The position numbers and the translations under genes are program-made. Positions 1 to 7,985 of a stretch of 64,000 nucleotides of DNA are shown here, piece after piece; positions within the stretch are counted from its first letter, which is position 1; each line of letters opens with the position of its first letter. Source of the DNA: Lentibacter algarum (lineage in GTDB: Bacteria; Pseudomonadota; Alphaproteobacteria; Rhodobacterales; Rhodobacteraceae); the NCBI RefSeq assembly GCF_040580765.1, contig NZ_CP158687.1, positions 1,798,001-1,862,000 on the forward strand, written 5' to 3'. Below the pieces are notes generated by a model. The model was not told where the DNA came from. It searched no databases and worked only from the letters and a program-made list of their open reading frames with translations.

Positions 1-409
1 TTCCGCGTAAGCTCAAGACACGCGCGTCTTGACTGGCAGGCAAATCAGCAAACGCCACAAACTCCCCTGACGCACCGGCTTGGACCGTCACGACGACATT
101 CCCATCAAGCAAGACTTCAACCAACTCCCCCGGCAAAGCAGTGCCAGCAATGAGTGTTTGTCCATTCGGTTCAACCCGTGCGACATCGAATTTGGGCGCA
201 GGTTCACTCGAAGTTGAAACGTTTGCCTTCTCTTCAGAAAGCGAAACGGACACGTCTTGTGCCGCGGTTGGCTCTGCCACTTGGCTGGATGCTTCGTCCA
301 AAGAGCCATCTTTCAAATACATTCCGACGCCGGCCAAAACCAAAACAGCCGCGCCCGATAAAGCCAACACAGACCCATTACTCGCAAAGAAACCCGTTAG
401 TTTGCTCAT
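1..409 (-). CDS. LysM-type peptidoglycan-binding protein, N-terminal part (partial)
   Basis: Only the first 136 codons lie in the window; the gene runs off the left edge. The product starts MSKLTGFF, has one hydrophobic segment at about residues 10-30 (signal anchor), then an acidic Ser/Glu/Pro-rich linker, then a small beta-rich repeat with FDVARVEPNGQTLIAGTA followed by LPGELVEVLLDG. This layout matches the Rhodobacteraceae LysM proteins with an N-terminal anchor and Ig-like repeats, whose LysM domain is C-terminal and would be outside the window. It is divergent from the LOG-family gene at 511. The family call comes from remembered similarity of the N-terminus; the LysM domain itself is not visible. 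Confidence 0.6.
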   Translation of the reverse strand, partial: MSKLTGFFASNGSVLALSGAAVLVLAGVGMYLKDGSLDEASSQVAEPTAAQDVSVSLSEEKANVSTSSEPAPKFDVARVEPNGQTLIAGTALPGELVEVLLDGNVVVTVQAGASGEFVAFADLPASQDARVLSLRG

Positions 410-510
410 GGAGTTCCCCAATATTTCCAACCGCGTCTCGCGCGGGTTGAGAGAGCATAGCAAGATGGTTATGAAGGGTCAAAACAACTCATCAAAAGTG
501 TTGGAGCACC

Positions 511-1062
511 ATGACGAAACGATCAATCTGTGTCTATTGCGGCTCACGCGAAGGTGAGAAGGCAACTTATAAAACGGCAGCGACAGCTCTTGGAGCAGCC
601 TTGGCTAACGAGGGCTGGCGCCTCGTTTATGGGGCTGGAGACATTGGCTTAATGGGCGCCGTGGCCCGCAGCGCGCAAACTGCTGGTGGCGAAACATTCG
701 GCGTGATCCCAACTCATTTGTTAAAGAAAGAGGTCGGCAAAGTTGATCTCACAGAATTCATCGTCACCGAAAACATGCATGAGCGTAAGAAAGTTATGTT
801 CATGAATGCTCAAGCAATCATTGTCCTACCAGGCGGCGCGGGATCGCTTGATGAGTTCTTTGAAGTCTTAACCTGGGCGCAACTTGAACTTCATTCAAAG
901 CCGATCGTACTGCTGAATGTCGAGAACTATTGGACCCCACTGATCGCCCTGATGGATCATATCATTGCTGAAGGCTTTGCCGACCCAAGCCTAAAAACTC
1001 TCTTTACGGTCTGCACCAGCGTCGATGAAACCACCGACTACCTACGCGGCGCTCTGTCCTGA
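511..1062 (+). CDS. LOG-family cytokinin riboside 5'-monophosphate phosphoribohydrolase (TIGR00730)
   Basis: The 183-residue product has the Rossmann-like LOG fold: an N-terminal SICVYCGSREG, VYGAGDIGLMGAVA near residue 40, the MHERK pair near 90-94, and PGGAGSLDE at 107-115. The last is the family's PGGxGTxxE nucleotide/ribose-binding motif with Ser in place of Thr. Members hydrolyse nucleoside 5'-monophosphates to base plus ribose 5-phosphate; bacterial members often act in nucleotide salvage rather than in plant-type cytokinin production. Length is typical. The ATG at 511 is 101 bp from the divergent LysM-type start. The 3' end overlaps the convergent rarD gene by 25 bp. Confidence 0.88.
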   Translation: MTKRSICVYCGSREGEKATYKTAATALGAALANEGWRLVYGAGDIGLMGAVARSAQTAGGETFGVIPTHLLKKEVGKVDLTEFIVTENMHERKKVMFMNAQAIIVLPGGAGSLDEFFEVLTWAQLELHSKPIVLLNVENYWTPLIALMDHIIAEGFADPSLKTLFTVCTSVDETTDYLRGALS

Positions 1063-1919
1063 AGAAGGCTGGAAGCAGAATATAGTGTTAGGGCGAGCCA
1101 TATCAGGCCAAAGGCAATCCCATGCCACAGTCCAAAGGGCTCCCCAAAAATCACCACCGCACAAAAAAATTGCGCAGTCGGGTTGATGTATTGCAACAAC
1201 CCGACCGTAGAAAGCCTGTTGCGATGTGTCGCATATGAAAACAGCATCAGCGGAGCCGCTGTCAGCACACCTGAAAAAATAAGCATCCCATTTTCCCAAG
1301 CTGCGGTTCCAAAATGCCCCTCACCTTTTGAATGAACAAAAGCGAGAACCCCTAACGCGATCGGGAACAAGAGTGCCACCTCTCCCGTAACGGAGACAAC
1401 TGGCCCCACTGACAGGCGCTTTTTTAAAACGCCATAAATCCCAAAACTCCCCGCCACCAAAAGCGAAATCCACGGTGCAACTCCTAAACCATAAGTAAGC
1501 GTAACAACTCCCAGTGCGGCCAACCCGACAGCGGCCCACTGCGTAGATTGTAATTTCTCTCCAAAAACGAGACGTCCCAGAAGCACGGCAACCAACGGGA
1601 AAATATAATACCCCATAGCCGCCTCGACCGCATAGCCAGCCTGTATCGAGAAAATAAAGGCGAACCAATTTGTGGAAATCATGATCGCCGCTAATCCAAC
1701 CACAAGGACGCCGTTACGGGTCGACAGAAGCGTAAACAATACCGACAAGCGCCCTTGCGCCAACAAGAGAATAGCAAAGAGAACAAACGACCAGATTGTC
1801 CGATGTGCTAAAATTTCAATAGGTGGAATATGCGCCAAGACCTTGTAATATAGAGCTGAGAACCCCCAAATCAGGCAGGCTATGACCATCGCCAAGACAC
1901 CTTTTGTACTTTCGGTCAT
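1038..1919 (-). CDS. rarD: RarD-type EamA family transporter
   Basis: The product is an integral membrane protein of about 293 residues with about ten hydrophobic segments, starting MTESTKGVLAMVIACLIWG. The two EamA (DMT) repeats and the SALYYKVLAHIPPIEILAHR segment are characteristic of the RarD subgroup, which takes its name from a chloramphenicol-resistance phenotype; its natural substrate is uncertain. The open frame continues upstream to 2066, but that extension is hydrophilic, not family-like and would overlap bpt, so I place the start at the ATG at 1919 (ATG 1922 is equally possible). It converges on the LOG gene and diverges from bpt. Confidence 0.85.
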   Translation of the reverse strand: MTESTKGVLAMVIACLIWGFSALYYKVLAHIPPIEILAHRTIWSFVLFAILLLAQGRLSVLFTLLSTRNGVLVVGLAAIMISTNWFAFIFSIQAGYAVEAAMGYYIFPLVAVLLGRLVFGEKLQSTQWAAVGLAALGVVTLTYGLGVAPWISLLVAGSFGIYGVLKKRLSVGPVVSVTGEVALLFPIALGVLAFVHSKGEGHFGTAAWENGMLIFSGVLTAAPLMLFSYATHRNRLSTVGLLQYINPTAQFFCAVVIFGEPFGLWHGIAFGLIWLALTLYSASSLLQDRAPRR

Positions 1920-2036
1920 CATCTTTGATTGTTTCTTTCTTTCTCTGGCTTGCAAATTAAGGCTAACCTGATTCAATTGTTGGAGAATTTTCAACTCGTT
2001 GTTATCGTTTGTCGAAATCAGACAGGACATTGGTAA

Positions 2037-2864
2037 ATGCGACACACCTTGCCGCTTGCGCCCCAATTCTACGTGACGGCGCCACAGCCGTGCCCGTATC
2101 TCGCGGGGCGGATGGAGCGCAAGCTGTTCACATCGCTTCAGGGCGAGAACGCGCAGCAGCTTAATGATGGATTATCCCAACAAGGTTTTCGCCGCTCTCA
2201 GAATGTGTTGTACCGCCCGTCTTGCGCAGATTGTGCCGCCTGCTTATCAGCCCGAATTATTGCGGCTGACTTCAAGCCAAGCAAAAGCCAAAAACGTGTC
2301 TTAAAAAAGAACACGCATCTTGAGCGCAGAGTCACCTCGCCATGGGCCACAGAAGAGCAATATGATCTCTTCCGTCGCTATCTGGACAGCCGCCATGCAG
2401 ATGGTGGCATGGCCGATATGGACGTGTTCGAGTTCGCCGCTATGATCGAAGAAACGCCTATTCGCTCGCGTGTGATTGAATACATAGACACAACAACCAA
2501 GGCCCTCGTTGCAGTCTGCCTAACGGACGTGCTGCAAGATGGGCTTTCAATGGTATACTCGTTTTTTGACCCTGAGTATGAGAGTAGCTCTCTTGGGACC
2601 TTCATCATCCTTGACCATGTCGAAATCGCTCGTGCAGGCGATCTACCGTATGTTTATCTTGGCTATTGGGTCCCCGGCAGCCCGAAAATGGACTACAAAG
2701 CCAAATTTTCTGCGCTTCAGATATACAAACAAAACGAGTGGACACCGCTTGGCGACATTGCCCATCATGAAGCCGAAACGCACCCACTGTCGACTGCGCC
2801 GATCGCAGAGCAGGTGGCAAACATATCACTCCCTGACTTGCCCGCCCACAGGATCAAGCCTTAG
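2037..2864 (+). CDS. bpt: Aspartate/glutamate leucyltransferase (Bpt, ATE family)
   Basis: This 275-residue cytosolic enzyme moves leucine from Leu-tRNA to proteins with N-terminal Asp or Glu, making them N-degron substrates for ClpS/ClpAP. The N-terminal ATE domain has CPYL at 19-22, MERKLF, and the Cys cluster CADCAAC at 63-69. The C-terminal GNAT-like domain contains [20 protein letters not shown] and [20 protein letters not shown], both typical of the family. Bacterial Bpt and eukaryotic arginyltransferase share this family; the bacterial Bpt subgroup is usual in alphaproteobacteria. The ATG at 2037 is preceded by AGGA. The gene stands alone, divergent from rarD. Confidence 0.9.
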   Translation: MRHTLPLAPQFYVTAPQPCPYLAGRMERKLFTSLQGENAQQLNDGLSQQGFRRSQNVLYRPSCADCAACLSARIIAADFKPSKSQKRVLKKNTHLERRVTSPWATEEQYDLFRRYLDSRHADGGMADMDVFEFAAMIEETPIRSRVIEYIDTTTKALVAVCLTDVLQDGLSMVYSFFDPEYESSSLGTFIILDHVEIARAGDLPYVYLGYWVPGSPKMDYKAKFSALQIYKQNEWTPLGDIAHHEAETHPLSTAPIAEQVANISLPDLPAHRIKP

Positions 2865-3117
2865 CCCTGCCGCACGATCTTTGAGCACTTCTCATCATTT
2901 TCCTAGACGCTCGGCTGGACAGCCCTAAAGCTGATATCCCAAGCACCAATAAACCTCGCGGGTTTGCAACCGATTGCGCGCGATTGAGTTCGCAACTGCT
3001 ATGGCCGAATCCCAAAATCATGATGCTCTTTTTGAATTTCTGTCCAAATTATTCCTCGCAGCGCAACTTTTGAACAAAAAACATGCCTCCAGAGTACGAT
3101 TATTCAGGTTTTGGCGG

Positions 3118-3146
3118 TTGACGCCCCTAGCCGGCACTTCTAATGT
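3118..3146 (+). promoter_or_regulatory. Sigma-70-type promoter of the ilv leader transcript
   Basis: TTGACG at 3118-3123 and TAATGT at 3141-3146 are separated by exactly 17 bp, a near-consensus vegetative promoter. Transcription would start near 3152-3154, leaving about 22 nt before the leader peptide ATG at 3176. It is the only good promoter I see in the 442-bp gap between bpt (ends 2864) and the ilvB ATG (3307). Apart from this, 2865-3117 shows nothing I can name. Confidence 0.65.
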
Positions 3147-3175
3147 CTCGCAAACGCAGCAAAAAGGCACCCAGC

Positions 3176-3223
3176 ATGGTAGAGCTAGTGGTCATCGTGA
3201 GAAAAAGGCGCATGGGCCGGTAA
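3176..3223 (+). CDS. ilvB operon leader peptide (15 aa, branched-chain rich)
   Basis: A 15-codon frame encodes MVELVVIVRKRRMGR. Six of residues 2-8 apart from Glu are Val, Leu or Ile (GTA, CTA, GTG, GTC, ATC, GTG), so shortage of charged tRNA-Val/Leu/Ile would stall the ribosome early. An AAAAAGG ribosome-binding site at 3161-3167 sits 8 nt before the ATG. The peptide lies between the promoter at 3118 and a rho-independent terminator at 3250-3273, the layout of a classical transcription attenuator. It is too short to be found by gene callers. Leader peptides of this kind are well known for ilv operons in proteobacteria. Confidence 0.85.
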   Translation: MVELVVIVRKRRMGR

Positions 3224-3273
3224 CGGAAACCCTTCGGTAACCCCATGCGCCCCCGAAAATCGGGGGTTTTTTT
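3207..3273 (+). terminator. ilvB transcription attenuator (competing stems plus U-tract terminator)
   Basis: The terminator is a 7-bp stem CCCCCGA/TCGGGGG (3250-3256 with 3260-3266) and a 3-nt loop, followed by seven T (3267-3273). A second 10-bp stem, 3207-3216 (GGCGCATGGG) with 3242-3251 (CCCATGCGCC), overlaps the terminator's left arm by two C residues. The left arm of this long-range stem lies inside the leader peptide coding sequence, so a ribosome reaching the leader stop at 3221 would mask it and favour termination, while stalling at the Val/Ile codons would leave it free. The direct repeat CGGTAAC at 3218 and 3235 lies in the loop. Confidence 0.75.
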
Positions 3274-3306
3274 ATGCGTAAAACGAAGTTGGAATGGAGC
3301 TTGTAT

Positions 3307-5061
3307 ATGACACGTCAAATGACCGGCGCAAAAATGATCGTAGAATGCCTGAAAGATCAGGGCGTGGAGGTTATCTTCGGCTACCCTGGTGGAGCCGTGC
3401 TTCCCATTTATGACGAGGTGTTCCAGCAAAACGGCATTCGTCATGTTCTCGTGCGCCACGAACAAGGCGCTGTGCATGCCGCAGAGGGATACGCCCGCTC
3501 GACAGGCAAACCAGGTGTTGTTCTCGTAACATCAGGCCCAGGCGCCACCAACGCCGTAACCGGACTGACGGACGCCCTACTTGACTCAATTCCGATCGTT
3601 GTCCTGACAGGACAAGTTCCAACCTTCATGATAGGGACAGACGCGTTCCAAGAGGCCGACACGGTTGGCATTACTCGACCCTGTACAAAACACAATTGGT
3701 TGGTCCAAGACACGGCCTCCCTTTCAGCGACAATCCACGAGGCGTTCCATGTTGCTACGTCAGGCCGACCAGGCCCTGTCCTAATTGATATCCCCAAAGA
3801 CGTTCAATTTGCTTCGGCCGACTACACACCTAAGCAGAAAGTCAAAGTGAGCCGCTATCAACCCCCTGTAAAGGGCGACATGGCATCCATAGAGGAACTC
3901 GTTGACGCAATCGAAAAGGCTGAAAAGCCAGTATTCTATACAGGTGGCGGCGTTATCAACTCGGGCCCAGCAGCCAGCCAGCTCTTGCGTGAGCTCGTGG
4001 AAGCCACGGGTTTTCCAATCACCTCCACCCTGATGGGCCTCGGTGCCTATCCAGCTTCAGGCGAAAAATGGCTCGGCATGCTCGGAATGCACGGGCTCTA
4101 TGAAGCCAATATGGTAATGCACGGCTGTGACTTGATGATCAACATTGGCGCGCGATTTGACGACCGCATCACAGGCCGCCTCGACGCCTTCAGCCCCAAT
4201 TCTCAAAAGGCACATATCGACATTGATCCGTCATCGATCAACAAGGTTATACGTGTCGACATCCCTATTGTTGGTGATGTAGGCCATGTGCTTGAAGATG
4301 TTCTCAAAGTTTGGAAAGCGCGCGGCCGCAAAACCAACCGCCCTGCACTTGAGAAATGGTGGTCAAAGATCGAAAACTGGCGCAATGTTGATTGCCTTAA
4401 GTTCGAGCAAAAAGGCTCGATCATCAAGCCTCAGCACGCCCTTGCGCGCCTTGAAGCCCTGACCAAGGATCATGACCGTTACATTTGCACGGAAGTTGGC
4501 CAACACCAAATGTGGGCGGCCCAATACCTTGGCTTTGAAGATCCAAACCGCTGGATGACATCAGGTGGCCTCGGGACAATGGGTTATGGTTTTCCTGCGT
4601 CAATCGGTGTCCAAATGGCGCATCCTGACAGCTTGGTAATTAACGTGGCTGGTGAAGCAAGCTGGCTGATGAATATGCAAGAAATGGGCACAGCAATTCA
4701 GTTCCGCCTGCCCGTGAAGCAATTCATTCTCAACAATGAACGCCTCGGTATGGTCCGTCAGTGGCAAGAATTGCTGCATGGTGAGCGCTATTCGCACTCT
4801 TGGAGTGAAGCCCTACCCGACTTTGTTAAGTTGGCAGAAGCTTTTGGCGCTAAGGGCATCCGTGTGGACGATCCAGCTGATCTGGATGAAGCCATCAAAG
4901 AAATGATTGCCTATGACGGTCCTGTTATTTTGGACTGCCTCGTTGAGAAGCACGAAAACTGCTTCCCGATGATCCCGTCGGGAGAGCCTCACAACAAGAT
5001 GTTGCTCGGTGAATCAAGCACCAAAGATGCAATCGGCACAAGTGGCGCAGTGCTCGTTTGA
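3307..5061 (+). CDS. ilvB: Acetolactate synthase large (catalytic) subunit
   Basis: This ThDP- and FAD-dependent enzyme condenses pyruvate with pyruvate or 2-oxobutyrate, the first common step to Val, Leu and Ile. The 584-residue product starts MTRQMTGAKMIVECLK and has the N-terminal ThDP domain (GYPGGAVLPIYDE, RHEQGAVHAAEGYA with the catalytic Glu), a central FAD domain and the C-terminal ThDP domain (GGLGTMGYGFPASIG, ILNNERLGMVRQWQ). The ThDP metal motif reads GEA rather than the usual GDG. I chose ATG 3307 because TGGAG lies 7 nt upstream; the in-frame ATG at 3274 abuts the terminator T-run and has no such site. It forms an operon with ilvN. Confidence 0.95.
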   Translation: MTRQMTGAKMIVECLKDQGVEVIFGYPGGAVLPIYDEVFQQNGIRHVLVRHEQGAVHAAEGYARSTGKPGVVLVTSGPGATNAVTGLTDALLDSIPIVVLTGQVPTFMIGTDAFQEADTVGITRPCTKHNWLVQDTASLSATIHEAFHVATSGRPGPVLIDIPKDVQFASADYTPKQKVKVSRYQPPVKGDMASIEELVDAIEKAEKPVFYTGGGVINSGPAASQLLRELVEATGFPITSTLMGLGAYPASGEKWLGMLGMHGLYEANMVMHGCDLMINIGARFDDRITGRLDAFSPNSQKAHIDIDPSSINKVIRVDIPIVGDVGHVLEDVLKVWKARGRKTNRPALEKWWSKIENWRNVDCLKFEQKGSIIKPQHALARLEALTKDHDRYICTEVGQHQMWAAQYLGFEDPNRWMTSGGLGTMGYGFPASIGVQMAHPDSLVINVAGEASWLMNMQEMGTAIQFRLPVKQFILNNERLGMVRQWQELLHGERYSHSWSEALPDFVKLAEAFGAKGIRVDDPADLDEAIKEMIAYDGPVILDCLVEKHENCFPMIPSGEPHNKMLLGESSTKDAIGTSGAVLV

Positions 5062-5095
5062 GCCGCCCAACAGTGTAGAGAAGGAAGGAAGCACA

Positions 5096-5665
5096 ATGTC
5101 TGCTCTCAAAATCAAAAAAGGCTCTAACAAGCACTCTGCGTACAACCTGCGCCCAACTTTTAGCGATCACGTTGAAACCCATACTCTCGCGGTTGTGGTG
5201 GACAACGAAGCTGGAGTGCTGGCGCGCGTAATCGGTCTGTTCTCAGGGCGAGGCTACAATATCGAAAGCCTGACCGTCGCTGAAATAGATCACGCAGGTC
5301 ACCGCTCGCGTATCACCATCGTCACAACAGGTACGCCTCAAGTGATTGAACAAATCAAAGCGCAACTGGGGCGGATTGTTCCAGTGCATGAGGTCCATGA
5401 CCTAACGGTGGAAGGCGCGTCAGTTGAGCGTGAACTTGCATTGCTGAAAGTTGAAGGCACCGGAGATCGCCGCGTTGAAGCGATGAGGCTGGCCGACATT
5501 TTCCGAGCCAATGTCGTAGACAGCACGCTTGAGAGCTTTGTTTTTGAAATTACAGGTACACCAGAGAAAATCGACGCCTTTAGCGAACTGATGCGCCCGC
5601 TTGGCCTAAGTGAAGTGGCCAGAACAGGTGTCGCAGCGCTCGCACGGGGTAAAATCGGGGGTTAA
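5096..5665 (+). CDS. ilvN: Acetolactate synthase small (regulatory) subunit
   Basis: The 189-residue product binds the catalytic subunit and gives valine feedback control. The N-terminal ACT domain (about residues 25-100) contains HTLAVVVDNEAGVLARVIGLF and RGYNIESLTVAE, the hallmark of IlvH/IlvN; the C-terminal half has the ALLKVEG and ANVVDSTLESFVFEITG segments. The ATG at 5096 is preceded by AAGGAAGG at 5081-5088. An upstream in-frame ATG at 5009 lies inside ilvB and gives a non-conserved extension, so it was rejected. It starts 34 bp after the ilvB stop and shares its attenuated transcript. Confidence 0.95.
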   Translation: MSALKIKKGSNKHSAYNLRPTFSDHVETHTLAVVVDNEAGVLARVIGLFSGRGYNIESLTVAEIDHAGHRSRITIVTTGTPQVIEQIKAQLGRIVPVHEVHDLTVEGASVERELALLKVEGTGDRRVEAMRLADIFRANVVDSTLESFVFEITGTPEKIDAFSELMRPLGLSEVARTGVAALARGKIGG

Positions 5666-5690
5666 ACCCTCCTCGCAGCAAAGTGCAGTT

Positions 5691-6041
5691 CTAGGCTGTT
5701 CGTAATATCGGAAACGGAACAACATTTGAAACCGTTACCTTCAGGGCTTCCGAACTTGGAAGCATTGACGGTGACGGTTTTTTTGATGCGGGTTCAATCG
5801 CAGCCTTCAAGCGTTCGGCGATAGCTGGAGCGTGTTGTTCAGAAATAAGTTCTGGATTGCGCGCCAAGCGCATCGTGTCGCCCTCCAAAACTTGAAAATG
5901 GACAAGATCTCCAGCATCCAAAACAGGACCATCAAACACGGAAGAGGCGCAGCCTCCATAGAAAGCTAGATCGCCATGATCTTCGCACCAGATCACAGCT
6001 TTTTGTTCGTCCTGATCACTCCAAAGAACAACGCCATACAT
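5691..6041 (-). CDS. Small conserved hypothetical protein (roseobacter type)
   Basis: I do not recognise a named family. The product is about 116 residues and probably soluble: MYGVVLWSDQDEQKAVIWCEDHGDLAFY at the N-terminus (split here only as description), a central DAGDLVHFQVLEG, and a Pro/Ser-rich low-complexity stretch before VVPFPILRTA. The N-terminal part looks like a small beta-barrel domain. I recall similar short proteins in other Rhodobacteraceae. ATG 6041 is preferred over an in-frame TTG at 6053. It converges on ilvN and is divergent from the XRE-like regulator at 6281, with a perfect palindrome in the gap between them. Confidence 0.6.
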   Translation of the reverse strand: MYGVVLWSDQDEQKAVIWCEDHGDLAFYGGCASSVFDGPVLDAGDLVHFQVLEGDTMRLARNPELISEQHAPAIAERLKAAIEPASKKPSPSMLPSSEALKVTVSNVVPFPILRTA

Positions 6042-6159
6042 CCAAAAACCCAATCTTTAAAAACACATCCTGTTAACACAATTTTTAGAAAATATTGCAC
6101 GAAGTGGAACTCTGAAATGAGTGTCGCACGCTTAAAAATTGTGACTCATTTGGCAATGT

Positions 6160-6179
6160 CTGACGCTAATTAGCGTCAG
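6160..6179. promoter_or_regulatory. Perfect 20-bp palindrome, candidate operator
   Basis: CTGACGCTAATTAGCGTCAG is a perfect 20-bp inverted repeat with no spacer, in the 239-bp gap between the divergent genes starting at 6041 (minus) and 6281 (plus). It lies 101 bp before the regulator's ATG. A spacerless palindrome without a following T-run is more like a dimer-binding operator than a terminator. The neighbouring XRE-like regulator is the obvious candidate binder, but this is inference. Confidence 0.5.
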
Positions 6180-6280
6180 TGACGACGCGTAATCGCATCG
6201 AAAAAGATGCAGTTCTTGTTACCATTTAAATCAATCCCGCGTAAGATTAGATTCGAACAGTATTAGTATCTCAAGAGTTG

Positions 6281-7102
6281 ATGTTTGTGTCCAAATCACG
6301 CGTGCCCCAAAACCCTATTGATCCCGTTCAGCTGCGAAGTGTGTTCGGCGACAATCTCAAAAAGCTAACAGCGCGCTACCCTTCAGTTGCGAGCCTATGC
6401 AGAGAGCTCGGCATAAACCGCACGCAATTTAACCGCTACCTAGCGGCCGAGAGCTTTCCACGCCCCGATGTCTTACATAAAATATGCACTTTTTTTGAAG
6501 TCGATGCGCGTATCCTCTTGGAACCCGTCGATAAAGCCAGCGAGGAGCATGACGATCTTTTCCATCACCCTGCAGTCAGAAATTTCCTTGGGAAAACAAC
6601 TAATCCTGTGTCCTTGGATGAATTGCCAAGTGGGTTCTACCGCTTCAGTCGCCCCAGCTTTGTTGATGACAATCGTTTCGTCGTAGGAACCTTTTACGTT
6701 TTTCGCATCGACGGACGAGCCTTTGTCAGAGGGTTCGAGTTGCCCGAAGCTATGAACGATCAAGGCCTTTCAATCAGTTCCTACAATCGTGAATTTCGCG
6801 GTATCACCCTTAAGCAAGAACAAGGTCTTGTCATATTGGCCGCCCGCCGTGGCGCGACGACATGTTCGTTCAGTTACCTTGCGCGCGTACCGTCTTTTCA
6901 CAATAATTTCTGGGAAGGCTATGCCACCAGAACTGTAACAGAAAGCATTACCGGCCAACGCGTGGTTCGCTTTGTCGTCGAACATATCCAAGGTGGCTGG
7001 CGAGAAGCTCGTAAAATCACGCGCACCGCAGGTTTTTGCAGAGCAGAGGAATTACCAGGCTATCATGCCCGCCTGATGAGAGCAGGACACCCGTTTCGCT
7101 AG
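6281..7102 (+). CDS. XRE-like helix-turn-helix transcriptional regulator
   Basis: The product is about 273 residues. An N-terminal HTH (about residues 18-70) reads LRSVFGDNLKKLTARYPSVA, then LCRELGINRTQFNRYLAAES and PRPDVLHKICTFFEVD, close to the Cro/CI fold. The remaining 190 residues form a domain I cannot name, with FYVFRIDGRAFVRGFELPEA and repeated beta-like segments; it could bind a ligand or mediate oligomerisation. ATG 6281 is used; the in-frame TTG at 6278 just before it is less likely. The 3' end overlaps the convergent DUF2189 gene by 4 bp. The 20-bp palindrome upstream may be an autoregulatory site. Confidence 0.8.
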   Translation: MFVSKSRVPQNPIDPVQLRSVFGDNLKKLTARYPSVASLCRELGINRTQFNRYLAAESFPRPDVLHKICTFFEVDARILLEPVDKASEEHDDLFHHPAVRNFLGKTTNPVSLDELPSGFYRFSRPSFVDDNRFVVGTFYVFRIDGRAFVRGFELPEAMNDQGLSISSYNREFRGITLKQEQGLVILAARRGATTCSFSYLARVPSFHNNFWEGYATRTVTESITGQRVVRFVVEHIQGGWREARKITRTAGFCRAEELPGYHARLMRAGHPFR

Positions 7103-7869
7103 GCGCGCGCCTCGGATGCACGGTACAGATGCCAACTGGCATGGCCAAAAAGAGGCAAGACCAGATAGAGGCCTAGGAAAGCAGGCACCATGGCCGCAAA
7201 CGTGCAAATCGCAATGAATGCGCCCCAAAGCACCATCAGTACCAAATTACTTTTAACCGCAATAAAGCTAGCAATCATAGCGGTCACAAAATCAACTTCA
7301 CGATCCAACAACATTGGCATAGCGAAAACTGTAATCATAAACAAAAGCAGTGCAAAAAGCCCTCCCACCGCGGTTCCCACAGCAAGCATCGTCAGGCCAT
7401 CAGCAGTGAAATAAACCTCCAACGAGCTCGACACATTTGTCATTGTGGAAAGCCCTAAAAACAAAGCAAAGATCATGTGAGCAATAAAAAACCAGAATAA
7501 GAAAACCATCAAAATAATCACACAAAGGGAAGGCAGTTGGCGGGCAGCTTGGTGCCGCACAACTCCGAATATTTCTGAAAAAACGAGAGGTAGCCCATAG
7601 TCGAGGCGATGACTTACCTCATACAGTGCAACGGCTGTAAACGGACCAAAGAGCGGAAACCCGACAGCAGCGAATACAAGCCAATAGCTTTTGCCAGTCG
7701 CCATAGTGATCCAGCCCAGCAGAAACCCGAAGGCGACACATATACTCGCGACGATAACTCCGTATGCTGGAGCCCGCCTCATATCATACCAGCCTTTGTA
7801 AATGGCCGCTTTTATGTCGAAAAATGTAACTTGGCCCAGTTCTGGCGCGCCTTGTTCTTTGATGATCAT
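7099..7869 (-). CDS. DUF2189 domain integral membrane protein
   Basis: The 256-residue product has about six hydrophobic segments (for example VIVASICVAFGFLLGWITMA and LPSLCVIILMVFLFWFFIAH). The N-terminal soluble part carries FFDIKAAIYKGWYDMRRAPAYG and the conserved GFPLFGPFTAVALYEVSHRL of DUF2189. The function of DUF2189 proteins is unknown; they are common in alphaproteobacteria. The ATG at 7869 opens MIIKEQGAPELGQVTFFDIK. The gene is downstream of an amidase on the same strand but separated by a 116-bp gap with an inverted repeat, so co-transcription is uncertain. Confidence 0.8.
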   Translation of the reverse strand: MIIKEQGAPELGQVTFFDIKAAIYKGWYDMRRAPAYGVIVASICVAFGFLLGWITMATGKSYWLVFAAVGFPLFGPFTAVALYEVSHRLDYGLPLVFSEIFGVVRHQAARQLPSLCVIILMVFLFWFFIAHMIFALFLGLSTMTNVSSSLEVYFTADGLTMLAVGTAVGGLFALLLFMITVFAMPMLLDREVDFVTAMIASFIAVKSNLVLMVLWGAFIAICTFAAMVPAFLGLYLVLPLFGHASWHLYRASEARA

Positions 7870-7907
7870 AAGGCCCTCCCCGCCTGCGTTGATCCAGCAT
7901 AAGACGC

Positions 7908-7947
7908 AAAGCTGACAATCCCAAAGATTTTTGTTTAAGTCAGCTTT
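7908..7947. repeat. 9-bp inverted repeat between amidase and DUF2189 genes
   Basis: AAAGCTGAC (7908-7916) and GTCAGCTTT (7939-7947) are perfect complements separated by 22 nt rich in A and T. The element lies downstream of the amidase stop (7986, minus) and upstream of the DUF2189 start (7869, minus). It may be a weak terminator for the amidase transcript or a regulatory stem-loop; the T-tract on the minus strand is only three T, so the terminator reading is weak. Confidence 0.35.
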
Positions 7948-7985
7948 TAGCCCCGCAATCTCGCTTCAGACACTTATCTCCTAGA

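Noticed and set aside
6240..6275. tRNA T-loop-like ATTCGAA sequence
   Set aside because: No cloverleaf can be built around it; no tRNA was found anywhere in the gaps.
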